A stretch of 64,000 bases of DNA. It comes from Owenia fusiformis (lineage: Eukaryota > Annelida > Polychaeta > Sabellida > Oweniidae). Positions 1-14,600 of the stretch are shown here, piece after piece. A program made the position numbers and the translations under genes. Numbering within the stretch: the stretch's first letter is position 1; every line of letters begins with the position of its first letter. The stretch spans positions 35,128,436 through 35,192,435 of the forward strand of contig CAIIXF020000006.1 in assembly GCA_903813345.2 (NCBI GenBank), read 5' to 3'. The notes beneath the pieces are model-generated. The model saw only the letters and a list, made by a program, of their open reading frames with translations. It was not told the origin of the DNA and did no database searches.

Positions 1-145
1 GGAGGGAGGGTTTGTGAATGTTTGTAATATTTTATTGTTATCATTAATTTTAGAAAATTCAAGAAATGCTCAATTGCATATTTTGTGGGAGGAGGTTATT
101 TTGATTAAATTTGAATTTTTTTAGACAACTGAAAATAAAACATTG

Positions 146-264
146 AATTAAAACAAAAAAAAATACTAAGACTAACAGCTAATTATATACCTTTATACCT
201 TTGGTATAAAGGTATAAAGGTATATAATTAGCTGTTAGTCTTAGTATTTTTCTTTGTTTTAATT
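146..264. repeat. Near-perfect 119-bp hairpin
   Basis: Arms of about 57 bp are mirror complements: AATTAAAAC at 146 pairs with GTTTTAATT ending 264, and the middle holds TACCTTTATACCTTT repeats. There are only a few mismatches in the A/T run. Probably a tiny MITE or replication-generated palindrome. Confidence 0.85.
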
Positions 265-1732
265 TGCTTTTTTGAATAGTCTATGATTCATTGAATGTAG
301 ACCAAAATGATAAGAATGATTAGATTATTTCCAAAATGATTGAAACTGCTCTGTACAATTTAGGTGTTATGATTTTAAACAAATGGTCAATAGAGCAAGC
401 CATGATAGGTTCAAGTAAACACTTTGTAGATGTACAATTTAGAAGACAATTGAAGAGAGACTTAATACTTTGTACTTTAAGTTGATAATAAACACGATGT
501 TACTGATATAAAATTACATAAAAGTATTGCATTGTATTTCCATCTTTTTGTATATATTCTAATTGGTATTTGCTTACACCAACCACTTCCGTATCCGCCA
601 TTTATTTTTAAAAGTTTTGAAGTTTTGCTTTCGAGTATATTTTTTCAAATATACATTGTTTACGTGGAACGAAGACATTTAGAAACAAGATTTTGGATAC
701 GTGTAAGTAGTTAGATTAGTATAGAATCATAATTTGGCGTTGTAGCATTGCTTACTGTAGTAAAAATCAGTCGTTTCTATGCAAATTTCAAATAATTTTT
801 TCTTTTTCTAATTTCTAATTTTTGTAGCCCCTTTGTTGGCCTTCTTGGATTTCATCCATGATCTTATCTCATGAATGATCCTAGACTATAATGTATGTTT
901 TTGAAGGTTTATAAGCATATTAATTGTTGCACTTTTCTATTAATATCTGAATACCTACACGAGACAGGGTTAGTCTATTACCCAGATTAGAATTAGCTTA
1001 CTCGAGTCTCTGACCGGCGTGTCATAAAATAAAATTTATTGAATATTCTAAAAATCGCCTTATAATTAAATCAATAATTAAAATGGGACCGGCTCAGCTC
1101 CTTGATGAGATATTGCATGATTTCGTCAGAATTTCGTCTAAAATTAAAAGAAAATGGCTCCAAGAAAACTGGACGAAATGTCGTGAATGTCTGACACTAG
1201 TAACTGGCTGTAAATTCTAAGTTAGCGATCCAGAAGATGTGAACTAATACATTGATCACTTCATGTGTGTTTTGGAATTTTTGGTGAGGTAATAAGACCA
1301 AAACTCGCAATTCAAATTGTGATGCAGAAAAATGGCGGACATTTGATTTCAAATTTTATGATTACGACATGACCTGTTATACATGCAGGAATTTATCTTT
1401 GGACGAAGGCCACGATACAGTGGCCTAAAAATGAAAAAGAAGGTAAAGAATAGTGACTGTGTAGAGTAGGTTGTCTAATAATAATCTCTCTTAGTTTTAT
1501 TGTTATCCTATTTTATACTCTCAATTCTGGTTACTAAGTATCATAATTGCATCTGAGAGTCTATCAAACAACGAAATGAAAGTAATAAACCACTGGCTCT
1601 TGAAAACCTTGGTGAATCATGGTCTTTCTTAGAAATCTAATTGAAAGCCCATGGGTGAATGCAGTCAAATTTAACTAAAAATACTGAAGGGTGGACAATG
1701 TTACCTACCTAATAGTTGATATTCAACAAATG

Positions 1733-2577
1733 CACCCTTGGTATACGCAGCTAATGAAAATTGACCGGTACGGGTCAAAAGCTGGACCGGTACGGGTTAA
1801 CGGTTTTATTTGAATTTAAAACAGCCATAACTTGCTCAATATTGACTTCCTCGTGTCTAATTTGAAATATATGATGCCTCCCGATGCTTTTAAGTACCCC
1901 AATTTTTTACAGATTTTTAAACGGACCAAAACTCTCTAAATGCGCATTTATGCTCTTTTCTCTCGAGAACGGCTGTCTCATTTTCACGATAACTTTTATT
2001 TAGTACTTCTAACATATAAGATATATTTTTCCCCATCAAGGTATGATGTAAATGACATGCTATTTACATCTTGTGAGTTTCAATGACGCGCGTTTGATTT
2101 TATAAAAAATGCCAAACTTTGTGACAAAGAATTTCATCCTGCTTGCAGCGAGAAGACGGACCAGTTCGGGGCAATCTGCTTGCAACGAGAAGACGGACCG
2201 GTTCAGGGCAATAGCTGATGCGCGTCATTGAAACTCACAAGATGTAAATAGCATGTCATTTACATCATACCTTGATGGGGAAAATAGATCTTATATGTTA
2301 GAAGTACTAAATAAAAGTTATCGTGAAAATGAGACAGTCATTCTCGAGAGAAAAAAGCATAAATGCGCATTTAGAGAGTTTTGGTCCGTTTAAAAATCTG
2401 TAAAAAATTGGGGTACTTAAAAGCATCGGGAGGCATCATATATTTCAAATTAGACACGAGGAAGTCAATATTGAGCAAGTTATGGCTATTTTAAATTCAA
2501 ATAAAACCGTTAACCCGTACCGGTCCAGCTTTTGACCCGTACCGGTCAATTTTCGATAGCTGCGTATACCAAGGGTG
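1733..2577. mobile_element. Foldback DNA element FB1, 845 bp
   Basis: Two arms of about 360 bp are inverted copies. Ends are CACCCTTGGTATACGCAGC and its complement. Flanking AAATG occurs at 1728-1732 and 2578-2582, a 5-bp target duplication. Repeated CCGGTACGGGT boxes lie near each end. The loop (about 2110-2215) has a degenerate direct repeat GAGAAGACGGACC. No coding capacity, so non-autonomous. Confidence 0.92.
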
Positions 2578-4598
2578 AAATGCCTCTTAGGATACAAGGG
2601 GAAGCTCAACATTATACATTATATTAACATTATACTATTACATTGAGGTCCTTTGATTGCACATTTTTTAGGTTTGATTGACTTGCATTTTCATTACCTC
2701 GGACGCTATTTTTTTGTGGTTGGCATCACCTTTCATAGTTCAGCTCTCACAGCTACCCCCCCCCCCTTGAATCTGGGTTTGCCTTCACTATAGAACCTAT
2801 TCGAAAACCTTGAACTTAAACATAACCATGACTACAATTCAATTCAAATAAACAGATATACCTCAGTAGCTGGATTATCTCATTAACTTGTTACAAAGGA
2901 GACAATTTAGCCCGGCATCCAAGCTTATTATTATCAAGAATTAAAGAATAAGACATTGAAACGAACAGGTAGTCTAATAATACATTTCTGTGAAATCGGC
3001 AGCAAACTTAGTTCTTTCTGTTTTGCTCAAGGCAATGAATTTAAACATAATTTTCAAAATGTTCATTAATCCTATAAAGTCCAGGACACAATACTTGTTA
3101 TGAATACAAGATTATAGCCCTATTTAAGACTGAATTCCAGTCATTTTATATTGTACAAACATGGCAAGCAGCTACAGATCTCTTGTCAAAATAAGTTATA
3201 CTTTCTGGTAATCCGTATTTGTAGAGAATATTGAAGCGACTTAGAAGTGTATAAATTTGACATTCTGAAATTATATTTTTTGAATTTGAGTATTTGCATT
3301 TGAGCCTACTCTATAAATTTGAATTTGGCAGGCAATGAAGACTCCTTTTAACACAATTGCTTTCTCATGTCAGAGAGACATATGGCATATACATGATTAA
3401 TATTGATGGCCATTCTTTGATACTGAGTCATTATTAATTAGGTCTATGTAGCAAGTTAGTTTGATAATGTAGATTAATTAATACTGAGTCAGTGTTGAAC
3501 ATTCTGTTATACCAAATGATCCCTTCTTAAAATAAGATTTATAAAATGTGTCTTGTTGAATACTTTGAATATGTCTGTGATCTCCCCAGCATTAAAGCAA
3601 GCGGGCACAGCACCCACCTGAGATTTCATTTGCACCCACTTGAAAATTAGAAAAATCATGTAAAATGGGCATATTTTGAAAGATTTTGGACTTAATTGTG
3701 AAAAGTAGAATTTTGCACCCACTTGAGAAAAAATCCTGAGGAGATCACTGTATGTGCTCTAATTGTTTTGACTGGGCAAAAAATCCATCTTGGTTAAAAA
3801 TAAGTTAATCATATTTATTTTTCTCCTATTGACTTGACCCGGGACTTGACATTGGTAAAGTTTTGTCTAAGGCTCGACTATAGTCACATGAAATACTGTA
3901 GGACCAACTATAATCACTAAAATTACATAAAAATTCTCATCGTGTGGATTTACCTTAAGATTGTTTTTGTCTCAATTAGGCCCAAATGCTTTAAGTCACT
4001 CCAGGGCATGGTGTAGTGTACTATATATGGAACTGACAGGTACATGCAAATTTCCACTTATTATTTATCAATCGTATTAAATATATACCCAATGAGTGTA
4101 ATTAATTACAAGATAGTCTCTTAGTAAAAAACACTTAAGCGTGCAAGAATGAAATGCCTCATAAGTGGAAATATTTGCTGTGGTTTTAATGTCGCCATTT
4201 TCGATGAAACATTGGACATTTTGATCAGATTGCTATACCCACACACCCATTGTCTTTAACTTTCCTACACAAGAAGCAGATAAGAGGGGGGTCCGCTAAA
4301 CCAGAATGTGTAGAAATAAGTAAAAGGAGAATTATTTGCTCATTTTAGAAAATTCTGAATAGAACATGCAAACCTATTATTTATCCTTGTGTAATCATAA
4401 AATGAGACCTCCTTGGTAGTTATTGATTGTACGATTAGCTGAGTTGTAAATCTATGTGAGTTCATTAACAAATTGGTTGGACTGGCAGACTTAAAGGGTG
4501 TTCTTCATTCGAATAATTCATAGAATAATTGTTACATACTGGATAACAAATATGACTGTTTATTGGGCTCCATTTGTGAAATGATCATAGCCTACAAT

Positions 4599-5072
4599 CA
4601 CTGGTGATCCACTTGATTACGCTGGTTACCGAAAAGGTTAGTTTTGGTAACAAAATGTCGGAACGTCGAAGGTACAATTTTTCTTTTTTCCTTATTTCAC
4701 ACGTTGTAGGCAGAATCCCCACGACGTTTTTTCTCACAAACGTATACATATCAGTATCATATGTTTTAGAAAATGTTCATGTTTGCGAAAAATAGCTCAG
4801 AAGACAACAGAATCGTCGATTTAAAACGGTTTGGGTTAAAAGTGCAGATCTTAACTGTTTTTCAAAAAACCGTTTACGTAACTTAAGTGAAGAATTTAAT
4901 CGACGATTATGTTGTCTTCTGAATTATTTGTTCGCACAGATGTACATTTTCTTAAACATATGATACTCATATATACCCATGTGTTAAAAATGTCATGGGA
5001 ATTTTGCCTACAACGTATGAAATAAAGAAAAGAGAAAAATCGTAACCAGCGTAATCGAGTGGATCACCAGCG
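4599..5072. mobile_element. Foldback DNA element, 474 bp
   Basis: Diverged inverted arms: CTGGTGATCCACTTGATTAC at 4601 mirrors GGATCACCAG ending at 5070. Flanking ACAAT at 4594-4598 and 5073-5077 is a likely 5-bp target duplication. Ends CACTGGTG/CACCAGCG share the leading CAC with FB1. The open frame inside (4604-4795) is a by-product of the repeat. Confidence 0.8.
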
Positions 5073-5539
5073 ACAATTTGGTTCTGAGACACCTGAGTTA
5101 CTAAAGGAGTAGAATGAATACATGAGTATGTAAAACTTTTGTGTTGAAGTAGTTTTGTATGAGTTCAAAATTTTTAATTGGGTCAATTACTGTGATGATC
5201 TTAGAGTGTGGGTCCTGTTGTATTTTATACAATTATTTTTTTAATTGAAATAGATTTATTTGAATGACTAAAGTATATTTCTCTAAATTCATCAGATCGG
5301 TACTGTATTCTGTACTGTATTTGAAACCAATCAAGATGAGTATTTTAATAGAATCATATTTTATGTATTTTCAGGTTAATTTCATAATGGTTGGATGTCT
5401 CCATAGTAACAATACAGATGATATGATGTTAAGGTGGTTACAATGTTGTCACAGCAGTCACTGATGTCCATCCATGTTCTAGTTCTGGTAACAACATTGC
5501 TGTTGCTATAGTTACTATACTGATGTTGCTGTTGTAACC

Positions 5540-5618
5540 ATGGCAACTTATGGTGGGGAGGAAGATGATGATTTCGAGGTTGATGAATATGGCATATACA
5601 GAGAGAGGCAAAAGAAAG
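5540..5618 (+). CDS. AKNA-like exon 1 (start codon)
   Basis: Encodes 26 residues beginning MATYGGEEDDDFEVDEYG and ends in phase 1 at a GTACAT donor. Joining to 7867 gives ...QKKGIPNLDEFGIL without a break. The exon is too short to stand out as an ORF. An acidic N-terminus is compatible with the family. Confidence 0.8.
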
Positions 5619-8600
5619 GTACATTTTCATATGTAGTCTCGAATAGGTTAGGGTAATTTAAATAAAGAAATAACAGAGAGTAATTTTTGTAAAAGTTTAG
5701 AACACATTTGGAACCTAAAAGGTGTTCTACTTGGGATGTGTTCCACTTAGTATTAACATCTGGTTTAATTTAACATTAAGTCAATTGGTCATGGGACTCT
5801 GAATAGTGTTCTACTTAGGTGTTGCTCCATTTACAGAAGTGTTTCGTTCTATAAGTTTTACAAGTTTCTAACTATAAGTAAAACTAGTATGAATCACCCA
5901 AGGAAGTAGTATGGTTATAAATTCTTGCTTTATTGCACTATCATAGAATTATTCATAAGATGAAACTTTTTTGATTGAAGTAATCTTATGGTTGTTTCTT
6001 TATTACCATGATTGACAATCTTCTTGAATTTTGCTGTTTTCGCTGACCATAATTTTCAATGAAATTTAGAACACAGTGAAATATTAATAATCTAACCAAT
6101 GAAAGGAAATCTGACTTTGGGATATCAACTCTCAATCAAATGAAAATGCTCTCTCAGCAAAATTAAACACCTGTAAAAGTGAAGGTGTTACAGAATTGAT
6201 CTGGTATTAAACAAATATTTCACCATCTCAAAAGATGAAATAATAGTTTAATAATTCATAATGCTGCGCATCATTCATTTATGCATATATGCTTGAAGCA
6301 ATTATAATTGCTGGCTTTTTCTACTTCAGTCTTATGTTTTTATTGGCTTGGAACATTGATAGAGAAATTGTTATCAGTTTGTGCAAATACCTTGGAAACA
6401 GGCACTTACTGAATCTGGTATCGATTGGTTACAAACGATGAAATTCAGAATTCTGCAATGTTAAACATCTTTTGTGGATTTTCCTAGATAAACTTCAGTA
6501 TACTGGTTAATGCACATGAAAAAAGTTCTCAGAGGATATATTCAGGCATATTATAGAGTTAAATGCAATGATTTACCAATGACATTCTTTACTGCATATG
6601 TTTTGATTTGGATTATAACTCGAGTGAACCAGAAATAAGTTGGTACAGAAATAACCAAGTGTAAATTGTATCATATGGATTGGCTAATCGGTTTATTTCT
6701 TTTTGGATTGCTCATCATTCTCTTGAGTTTTAAAGAAATAATTCTTGGAATTGTTAAAACATGTTTATTTGATACAATGGAATTTCATGCTACAGGTAGG
6801 TAGATTTTAGGTATACTGCAGAAACCCTGTGAAGTCGAACACCTATTTAATTGGAGCACCTCTGTTAGTCAGTGGAACACCTATAAGTAAAACACCTTTA
6901 TAAGTGGAAAACCTTTGTCTGTGGAACACCTCTATAAATGGAACATCTAGGAAGTGGAAATAATTTTTTTGATCCATTGAATGATTGACTTAATATTAAT
7001 CAGACCTCTATAAGTAGAACACTTCCTAAGTAGAACACTAGAGGAACCAAGGGTGTTTAACTTGCACAGATTTTACTGTACCAAGTTGTTCTCATCTAAG
7101 AAATAACCAAACCGAGTAAAACTTATTTGCAAAGTGGACTGATCACGTTTTGAGTTGAAATACTGTCTTTTTGGCCATATATATATAAGATTTTATAACA
7201 TGTAAAATACCTTTAAGTGTGTTCACTTGGAAGGCCATGTAAATAGTTTTTGCACAGAAGATATTTGATAATAGTCTTAGTTATAAATATATCCATAATT
7301 CAGATGTGAATCTTTTTATATGATATTTAAATCCTGGACTAATACAAGTATACTATTCACATAGCCACTACAAAAATGAGGATTTACACTAAAAGTGAAT
7401 GACATGACGCTAAAAAAGCAAACATTTTGTTCAGTTATTTTAAATCAAACAATGTGTGGCCGTATTACATTGTAAAAGATTGGTCGATATTGATTTTTAC
7501 TTACCACCGATATACTGTACCAGCAGATTTGCTTATTGTATTTCAATAAAATACCAATAGTTTAATGATAATTCACAGTAAGAAGTATTGAAGGACATTT
7601 ATTATTTACTCTCTCAAAGCATTTATATTATGCCAAAGACATTATATTGATGAATTTAGGGAGTCCATGCACAATCTTGTAGAGTTATAACAAATGATTG
7701 TGCACTTTAAAATGAGATAACTTAAATGTGATTAGTTTGTGAATGAATTTTATATCAACAAACAACATCAATGGGATTTTGGAGGTAAATTAAAGTGTAT
7801 TTTATAAGAGACTCTCTACATATAAATGTGAAATGAAATATAAATTCGATTAAAATTTGATTTCAGGGATCCCAAACTTGGATGAATTTGGAATTCTACG
7901 AGATGATGGGGAAGATGCATTAGAACCACAATATACACACCGAACTGCAGACTCAGGATTGGGCTATGAAAAAACATCCTCCACCTCCACTGTTCGATCT
8001 CGTCAACCAGACAAAATGGCCGATATTCATAGTGAACAGAATGACTCCCATCCTCTTGATGAGCAGAGTCTGGGCTTAAGTGATTTTGATCCTTCGTTCA
8101 AAGATGAAATTTCTTTTGACCATGGCTCACTTATGAGTAAAGATGAAACTGAGCTCCACTTTAATGATACTGTTGAAACTCATGATATATTTGGAGGACA
8201 TGTGACCAAAATGGACCAATCAGATTTGTTTATGGATAGGGGGTCATCGAATGCCAGTTTAGAACAGTATTACGGCTCATTTGCTCAGGAAAGTCATCAC
8301 ATACCCCTAGAATTAGAAAAGAAAAATTTAGTCGGAAAATCGCAAAAATCATTAATGGAATTTGAACAATTGGAGTATGAAATTGAACAAAATGAGGACT
8401 CTGATCATTTAGGTGAATTTCTTAAAGGAACAGTCAGTACAAGTGAAAACATTGAGTCAAATAACCAAGGATTCAATCCCGATGAAGCCCAAGAACAGTA
8501 TGACACTGACAACGAGATGGAGGAAATTTATAATGCAAGTAAAAACAGTCGACCTTCTGAAGAAGAGGATCATCAATTATTTGGCCAGTTCAGTGAAGAA

Positions 8601-11600
8601 ATCCATGACATTCCGAAAACAAAAGACCTCAGTTACCAGGACTCAAATCACCAGGATTTGCAATATGAGCAGGATTTAAATCATCAGGAAATTTCATTAC
8701 CAACTTCGAGGTCTGAACTTGATATTGACTCGAGGGCTTCCAAATCTGAAATGATTACTGATCAATCTTTCCCTAACAGTCACGATATTACTGAAATTTC
8801 TTCCCCACATAATAACACTATCATAGATCTAGACAGTCAAAGACCTTGCACACGAAATACTGAACAATTTTCTGAACCAGGAGAAGAGTATGCTAGTAAT
8901 CTTGTCACGGACAGTGAAGTGGAAATAGCATTTAAAAAAGAGCCTAGAGAAATGCATATATTTGATGAAATCCAGAATGATTTTCATGGTGACACTTTGC
9001 CTTTTGACAACACTTTGCAACAGAACGATGCTGATCTCAATGTTTATGAAACTCAGGAGAGTTCACAATCACAACCCAAATTTAGACCTGAATTGTATGA
9101 AGACGAAAGAAGTAAAATTCCAATGTTTGCCAATCGACCTCCTTCAATGTCTCCTCCAAGGTCACGACCAGGGTCAGTTTCTCCTACAAGGTCAAGAATT
9201 GGTTCTTCATCTCCAGTTAGGGCTTATACAGAAAAATCCCAAAGGAATACTCCCAGGTCACATAGGGAATCTCCTGTATCACACAGGGAATCTCCAAGGT
9301 CTCGAAGGGAATCCCCAAGGTCAGCTAGAGAATCCCCAAGAGGTTCAAGAGCCAGTCAAATCAAATCTCCATTTATCCGTCCAGATTCACAGAACTATAT
9401 ATCAACGATGAATCCACTCTCAGACGTTTCTGAACAGTCACCTGAAATACTCACAAAAAGTCAACGGTCTCATAGTGTGACATCACAACAATTTAGCAGC
9501 AGGACGTCAACTCCGAAATGTGTGGATGTCGAAGTTGAAGAAACCTTATGCCTGTCTCCAAGAATAAGTAAAACTGGTAAGAAATCTACATCTCAGCCAC
9601 AAAGTAGGTCACATACACCTAAAACTAAACAAAAGCCTCGAGCTAGCTCTGTAGTCACAATAAGTAAAACAGACAAAGAAAATGATGTCTCAAGTATACT
9701 CAAACCATCATCCTCAGATTCTACATTAAAATACTCAAAATCAAATGCTCAACAGGATTTTAAAATTAAATCCAAATCGCAAAATGTTGTCGCGAAACAA
9801 CAGCCAATCAAAGCACAGATTGGTGTAGTGCCAAATGTGGACTATTCAACTTCTCAGGAAAGTTCAGACCAGGATGCATCTTTGTCGAAGCACGAGCTAT
9901 CGGTTCGTCTAAAATTGGAGCATTCTCAACATAAAGAAGATCATCGTACCATATCGACTCTTCAAGAAGAATATGATAATCTCCTATCAAAATACGCTCT
10001 AGCAGAGGTCACAATTGACCAATTAAAACTAGGTGCAAAGGTCAATTTATATTCTGACTCGCCAGCGCCAGGTCAAAGTTCAACTGGAAAAGTTACGCCA
10101 TCTATCCATCATCCACACACTATCTCCATGGGAACCAAGGGGCAGGGAATGCTGGGTACAGTGTCCCCAGCAATGCAGGGAGTGTTGTCCAGCACCACAG
10201 GATCAAGACGAACCTCAGCTGTTGGCTCTGGCCAGGGTAAGTCTTCACTAAATGCAAAATCTTAAGATAAGCTAAATCCATTACTCTTGAACAAGTAACC
10301 TAAAGTTAATAGCAGGAATAAGGCCTGTAGCAAGACTTTTGAAAAGGGTGTCAAATAAAGGATGGATTTTAACTTTTAGAGAGGTGACAGAATTATATTG
10401 CTCTTAAGGATATTTGAAGCATCCCCCAGGAATGTTTTTATGTTCCTTGTGTTTACTTACAACCAGTATATTTATAATCAGAAAGATGACATTAGTAGTT
10501 AAATACATATTTGTCACTTTCTAACAATATTTCTCCTACATTAATTTAATCTAGTTGAAACTGGAAGCCACTGTTTTATCACTGCAGAACATTTATTGAC
10601 AAATTGATTTCAAAATGTCAAAGTATTTAACTTATTCTCTGTACAAACAATTTTAATGGATGAGTAAATATGACAACGGAAACTTGTGAATTATATTATT
10701 GTAATCAAATTCTAAGACTCAAATAACAGTTTTTCAATAACTGCTCTTTTCTTACGAATGATATAAGAGATATTACAAATGGTAATTTACTAATTTGACC
10801 CAAGGGTTCACTCAAAGATTCTTGCAAGATCCTTTCTTTATTTTAGCGATCCTTACCATAATCTCTCCAATAGCAATGCATATCATTATTGTAAAAATAT
10901 GCTGTACTTTGTTTTGATGTTGTGAATAAGGCATTCTTGGCAGGAAAAATTGGGTAAATTGCCATGCATGAAATTCACAGGGATTTTTGACTTCTTTCAT
11001 GGGCACTTATTAGAATGGTCTCTGGGAGCTAATTACAGAGATATGGTAATTAAAATATTTTGAACTATGTATTTTACCATAATGTGTAAATATCCAAATA
11101 AAATGTGCACAATTATTTCAATCATTTCATTTATCATTGGTTAATTATAATTTTTATAGCTGATATGGGCAGTGCACCCATCCCTGGGGCTTCCATTGGT
11201 CAACTAGAGAGCTCTTCAATGGTTGATGGAGGAGGTAATAATCCATGGTTAACTACTACCTCCAGTGGGGAGAGCATGAAATTAGGATTGGTGTTCAAAG
11301 CCTCTGGACTGGCTGATCAGGTTAGTTTCCCAATGAATTCAAACAATTTGGCACTGCATGGTTATAAAAATGTTCACATTCAAAATGAGTGAAAGTTTTA
11401 TCAATGTCACATCAATTTTAAAAAGTCTTTGCATGCTGATAAGATTTAGTAGTTTGAAATCCAGAATTCAGTCCCTTGCCCAAAAGGGAACTGTTTATCC
11501 AATTCCAAACTGGTAGTCAGGAATTTGTGAGTTTTGAACCTTGAATGAATATCATGCAAAACCTAACCCATAAGTAAATAGTAAAATATAACTGTTTTTC

Positions 11601-14600
11601 CTGTAAATTAAAACTCTTTTTAAAATCAAAATATTTCTCCTGCTTCCATGGAAGATGTACAAAATTCCATATCTTGTGATATCATGATATCATATTTTTC
11701 TTCTGTTTTCAGGTTGACTCGTTCAATGCATTAATAACAGAGAACCAGCTGTCTCCTGAAGAACAAAACAAGGTTTACAACCAGCTTAAGGAGAACTTCG
11801 CTAGCCTGCAGAAAGATTACCTCACCACAAAACAAGAACATGATTTGTTACGTAGGCAGGGGGTGCTACCAAGTGGTGGATCAAACGAGGAATTTGACGC
11901 TGATCGATCACTCGAGGGTGAATTATTCAATCTCGGAACCCAATTGGACGATCTACACGAGCATGTGGAAAATAAAGCCATTCAAATAGCCAATCAGAGG
12001 ACTCCATTTCAAGACACTGCGCTGCAGAGGGAGGAAAATGTAACACCAAGATCAGGAACGCCGCTATCTCGGAAAATCAGCGCCAATGGATCTCTGCTTC
12101 CTGATCGGGTGTCTACACCCCAGACAACAAAATCAACATCTAGTGGGCAAAATATTGGCATTGGGAGTGTAGGGAGTGTACAAAAAGACCAGGATGTTGA
12201 ACGACAGGTGCAGCATCTACAGTCGGAGTACAACTCGTTGATTGATCGTTACAGACGATTGAAAGAAATGCCACGGTCTTCTGATAGAGATAGAGAGATC
12301 CAGAACCTAGTTGAGGTATAATTGTTGTTTTTTAAATCGATTTTTAGCTTTTTTTAACATCCATTCAAGCTCCGATGTATGATAATGCATGCCCTAGTTA
12401 TATAAACTTAATCTCATAAAAAAAACAAGTTTAAAAATTTAAAGTAAATGTAAAATATTGTTTTGAAGCAAACAATGTACAGTTCATACTTCCTCCCCCA
12501 TAAAATAAAATAAGAAATCTAAAAAAGATGATTTGTGCAAACCTTGCTACCAGTTTTTGGCTCATTTTCATTTAACATTGTTTCTTTCAACTGGTGCCAT
12601 CTCCTTGACTTTCAGGCAAAATGAATGAAAACATCAGGCAAAATCATTAGAAGTTACAATTTTAGTAATGTTCATTTAAACTAATAAGCAATTTTGGTAA
12701 GAACAATAGGAGACTATCTATAGACCTGTTCCATACTGCTATTAAAACCCCTGGCACTGTTCATCATTGAATTATTAACAAAGAAGATGTTTCAATAAAT
12801 AACACGAGATATTGAATTCACTGAAGCCTATCATTATTCCATTTTCTCGTGGGCATATTGTGTTCACGTCAAATTATTGGATTTTCTTGAATTGATGCGA
12901 TAATTATCTATATTTAAGTTCAGCTGAGGTAGATTTACAACTGATTAATCCATATATCGTTGATATGGACGATTTATTGATTTTAGAAATGCTTGGAATA
13001 AGCCTATGATAGTGGTAGGGGTATATAGATAGGAGGCTTTTTCAAAGGAATTGTCCCAATGTCTTTATTTATTAAATCATCTTAAAATAATAAATCAGGG
13101 TGGCAGATCTAAAGTCTCATCCAAGGGTTGCCCTTTCAAAATAACAAACATATTTTACATTTGATAATAGAAAGTACACCTTATTTCTAATATATTCAAT
13201 ATGCTTTCTTAATAGATGTGCTGAAAGATTGCAATGTTGAACATATGAAATTGATTTCACTCTAATGTATAGCAGACCCATGATCGCCTTTGAGGGGCAA
13301 ACTTTTGTGAATGTATTTTTAGAGTAGTATTTTTAGACTCTTAGTATCCAGTCAACCCTATTTGTAGTAAATGTTTTATTTTTTGAATGAAGCTATGCTA
13401 TTTGTTTTACATTATCTGTTCTACTTCATTATTGAATTTTAATGTTCCAGAACTTACATACAATATGTGCACAGTCACCAGATGGAGCAACCAGTCTGAA
13501 GGTTCCAGCAGAAGTTCTGGATGAGTGAGTACAGTTCTATTTTTCTCATTTATTGATAAATTATTTCTTTAATCTCCTTTTTAATTGATATCCATGATAA
13601 GTATTGCATAACAAATAAATGTAGTTTTCTAAAATGTATTTGAATATCAAATGTTAGTGAAGTCAAATAGTCAATCATTTGTGAGGCCTGACATGATGTC
13701 GATAATTCCCAATACAGTATTCATAACTAATGACTTTGTCAGACTGTTTAGTGCCCCATCTTTTTATCATAAAAAGGTTTGTAGAGAATGGGTCCTCAAA
13801 ACATGGCATTAATGCAAACTCAGTGTATAATTTGTATTCCAGTATTAATGTTGCTGAAGATAAAGATTACAATGAAAAGCCTGATGAGGAAGACTAGGGC
13901 TGTAATGCAATCCAATGTTGATGTGAAAAACTCAATTTTGTTTTTGTAAAAAGCAGTATGTGTACATGATAGAGCAGTCTAAGGGTCACATGTTCTAGGT
14001 CAAAGGTCAAGCGCAACTACATGTTTATTTTGCATTTCAGGGACAATAAATTCTTTCTGTCTAACCTTCCAAAGTTTCTGTAAAAATGAGAAAAAGGGCA
14101 TTAATGCAAACTCAGTGTATAATTTGTATTCCAGTATTAATATCGCTGAAGATAAAGATTACAATGGAAAGCCTGATGAGGAAGACTAGGGCTGTAATGC
14201 AATCCAATGTTGATGTGAAAAACTCAATTTTGTTTTTGTAAAAAGCAGTATGTGTACATGATAGAGCAGTCTAAGGGTCACATGTTCTAGGTCAAAGGTC
14301 AAGCGCAACTACATGTTTATTTTGCATTTCAGGGACAATAAATTCTTTCTGTCTAACCTTCCAAAGTTTCTGTAAAAATGAGAAAAAGGGCATTAATGCA
14401 AACTCAGTGTATAATTTGTATTCCAGTATTAATATCGCTGAAGATAAAGATTACAATGAAAAGCCTGATGAGGAAGACTAGGGCTGTAATGCAATCCAAT
14501 GTTGATGTGAAAAACTCAATTTTGTTTTTGTAAAAAGCAGTATGTGTACATGATAGAGCAGTCTAAGGGTCACATGTTCTAGGTCAAAGGTCAAGCGCAA

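Larger units (their letters stand above)
1..5374. other. Upstream flank without recognised genes
   Basis: AT-rich sequence with three palindromic elements (146-264, 1733-2577, 4599-5072). The short open frames at 532, 3507, 4604 and 5264 have no family features and low-complexity composition. Nothing else is supported here. Confidence 0.6.

Noticed and set aside
7857-7866. ATG at 7857 as start of the large exon
   Set aside because: It precedes the TTTCAG acceptor at 7866. Exon 1 at 5540 joins in phase and gives a better N-terminus.
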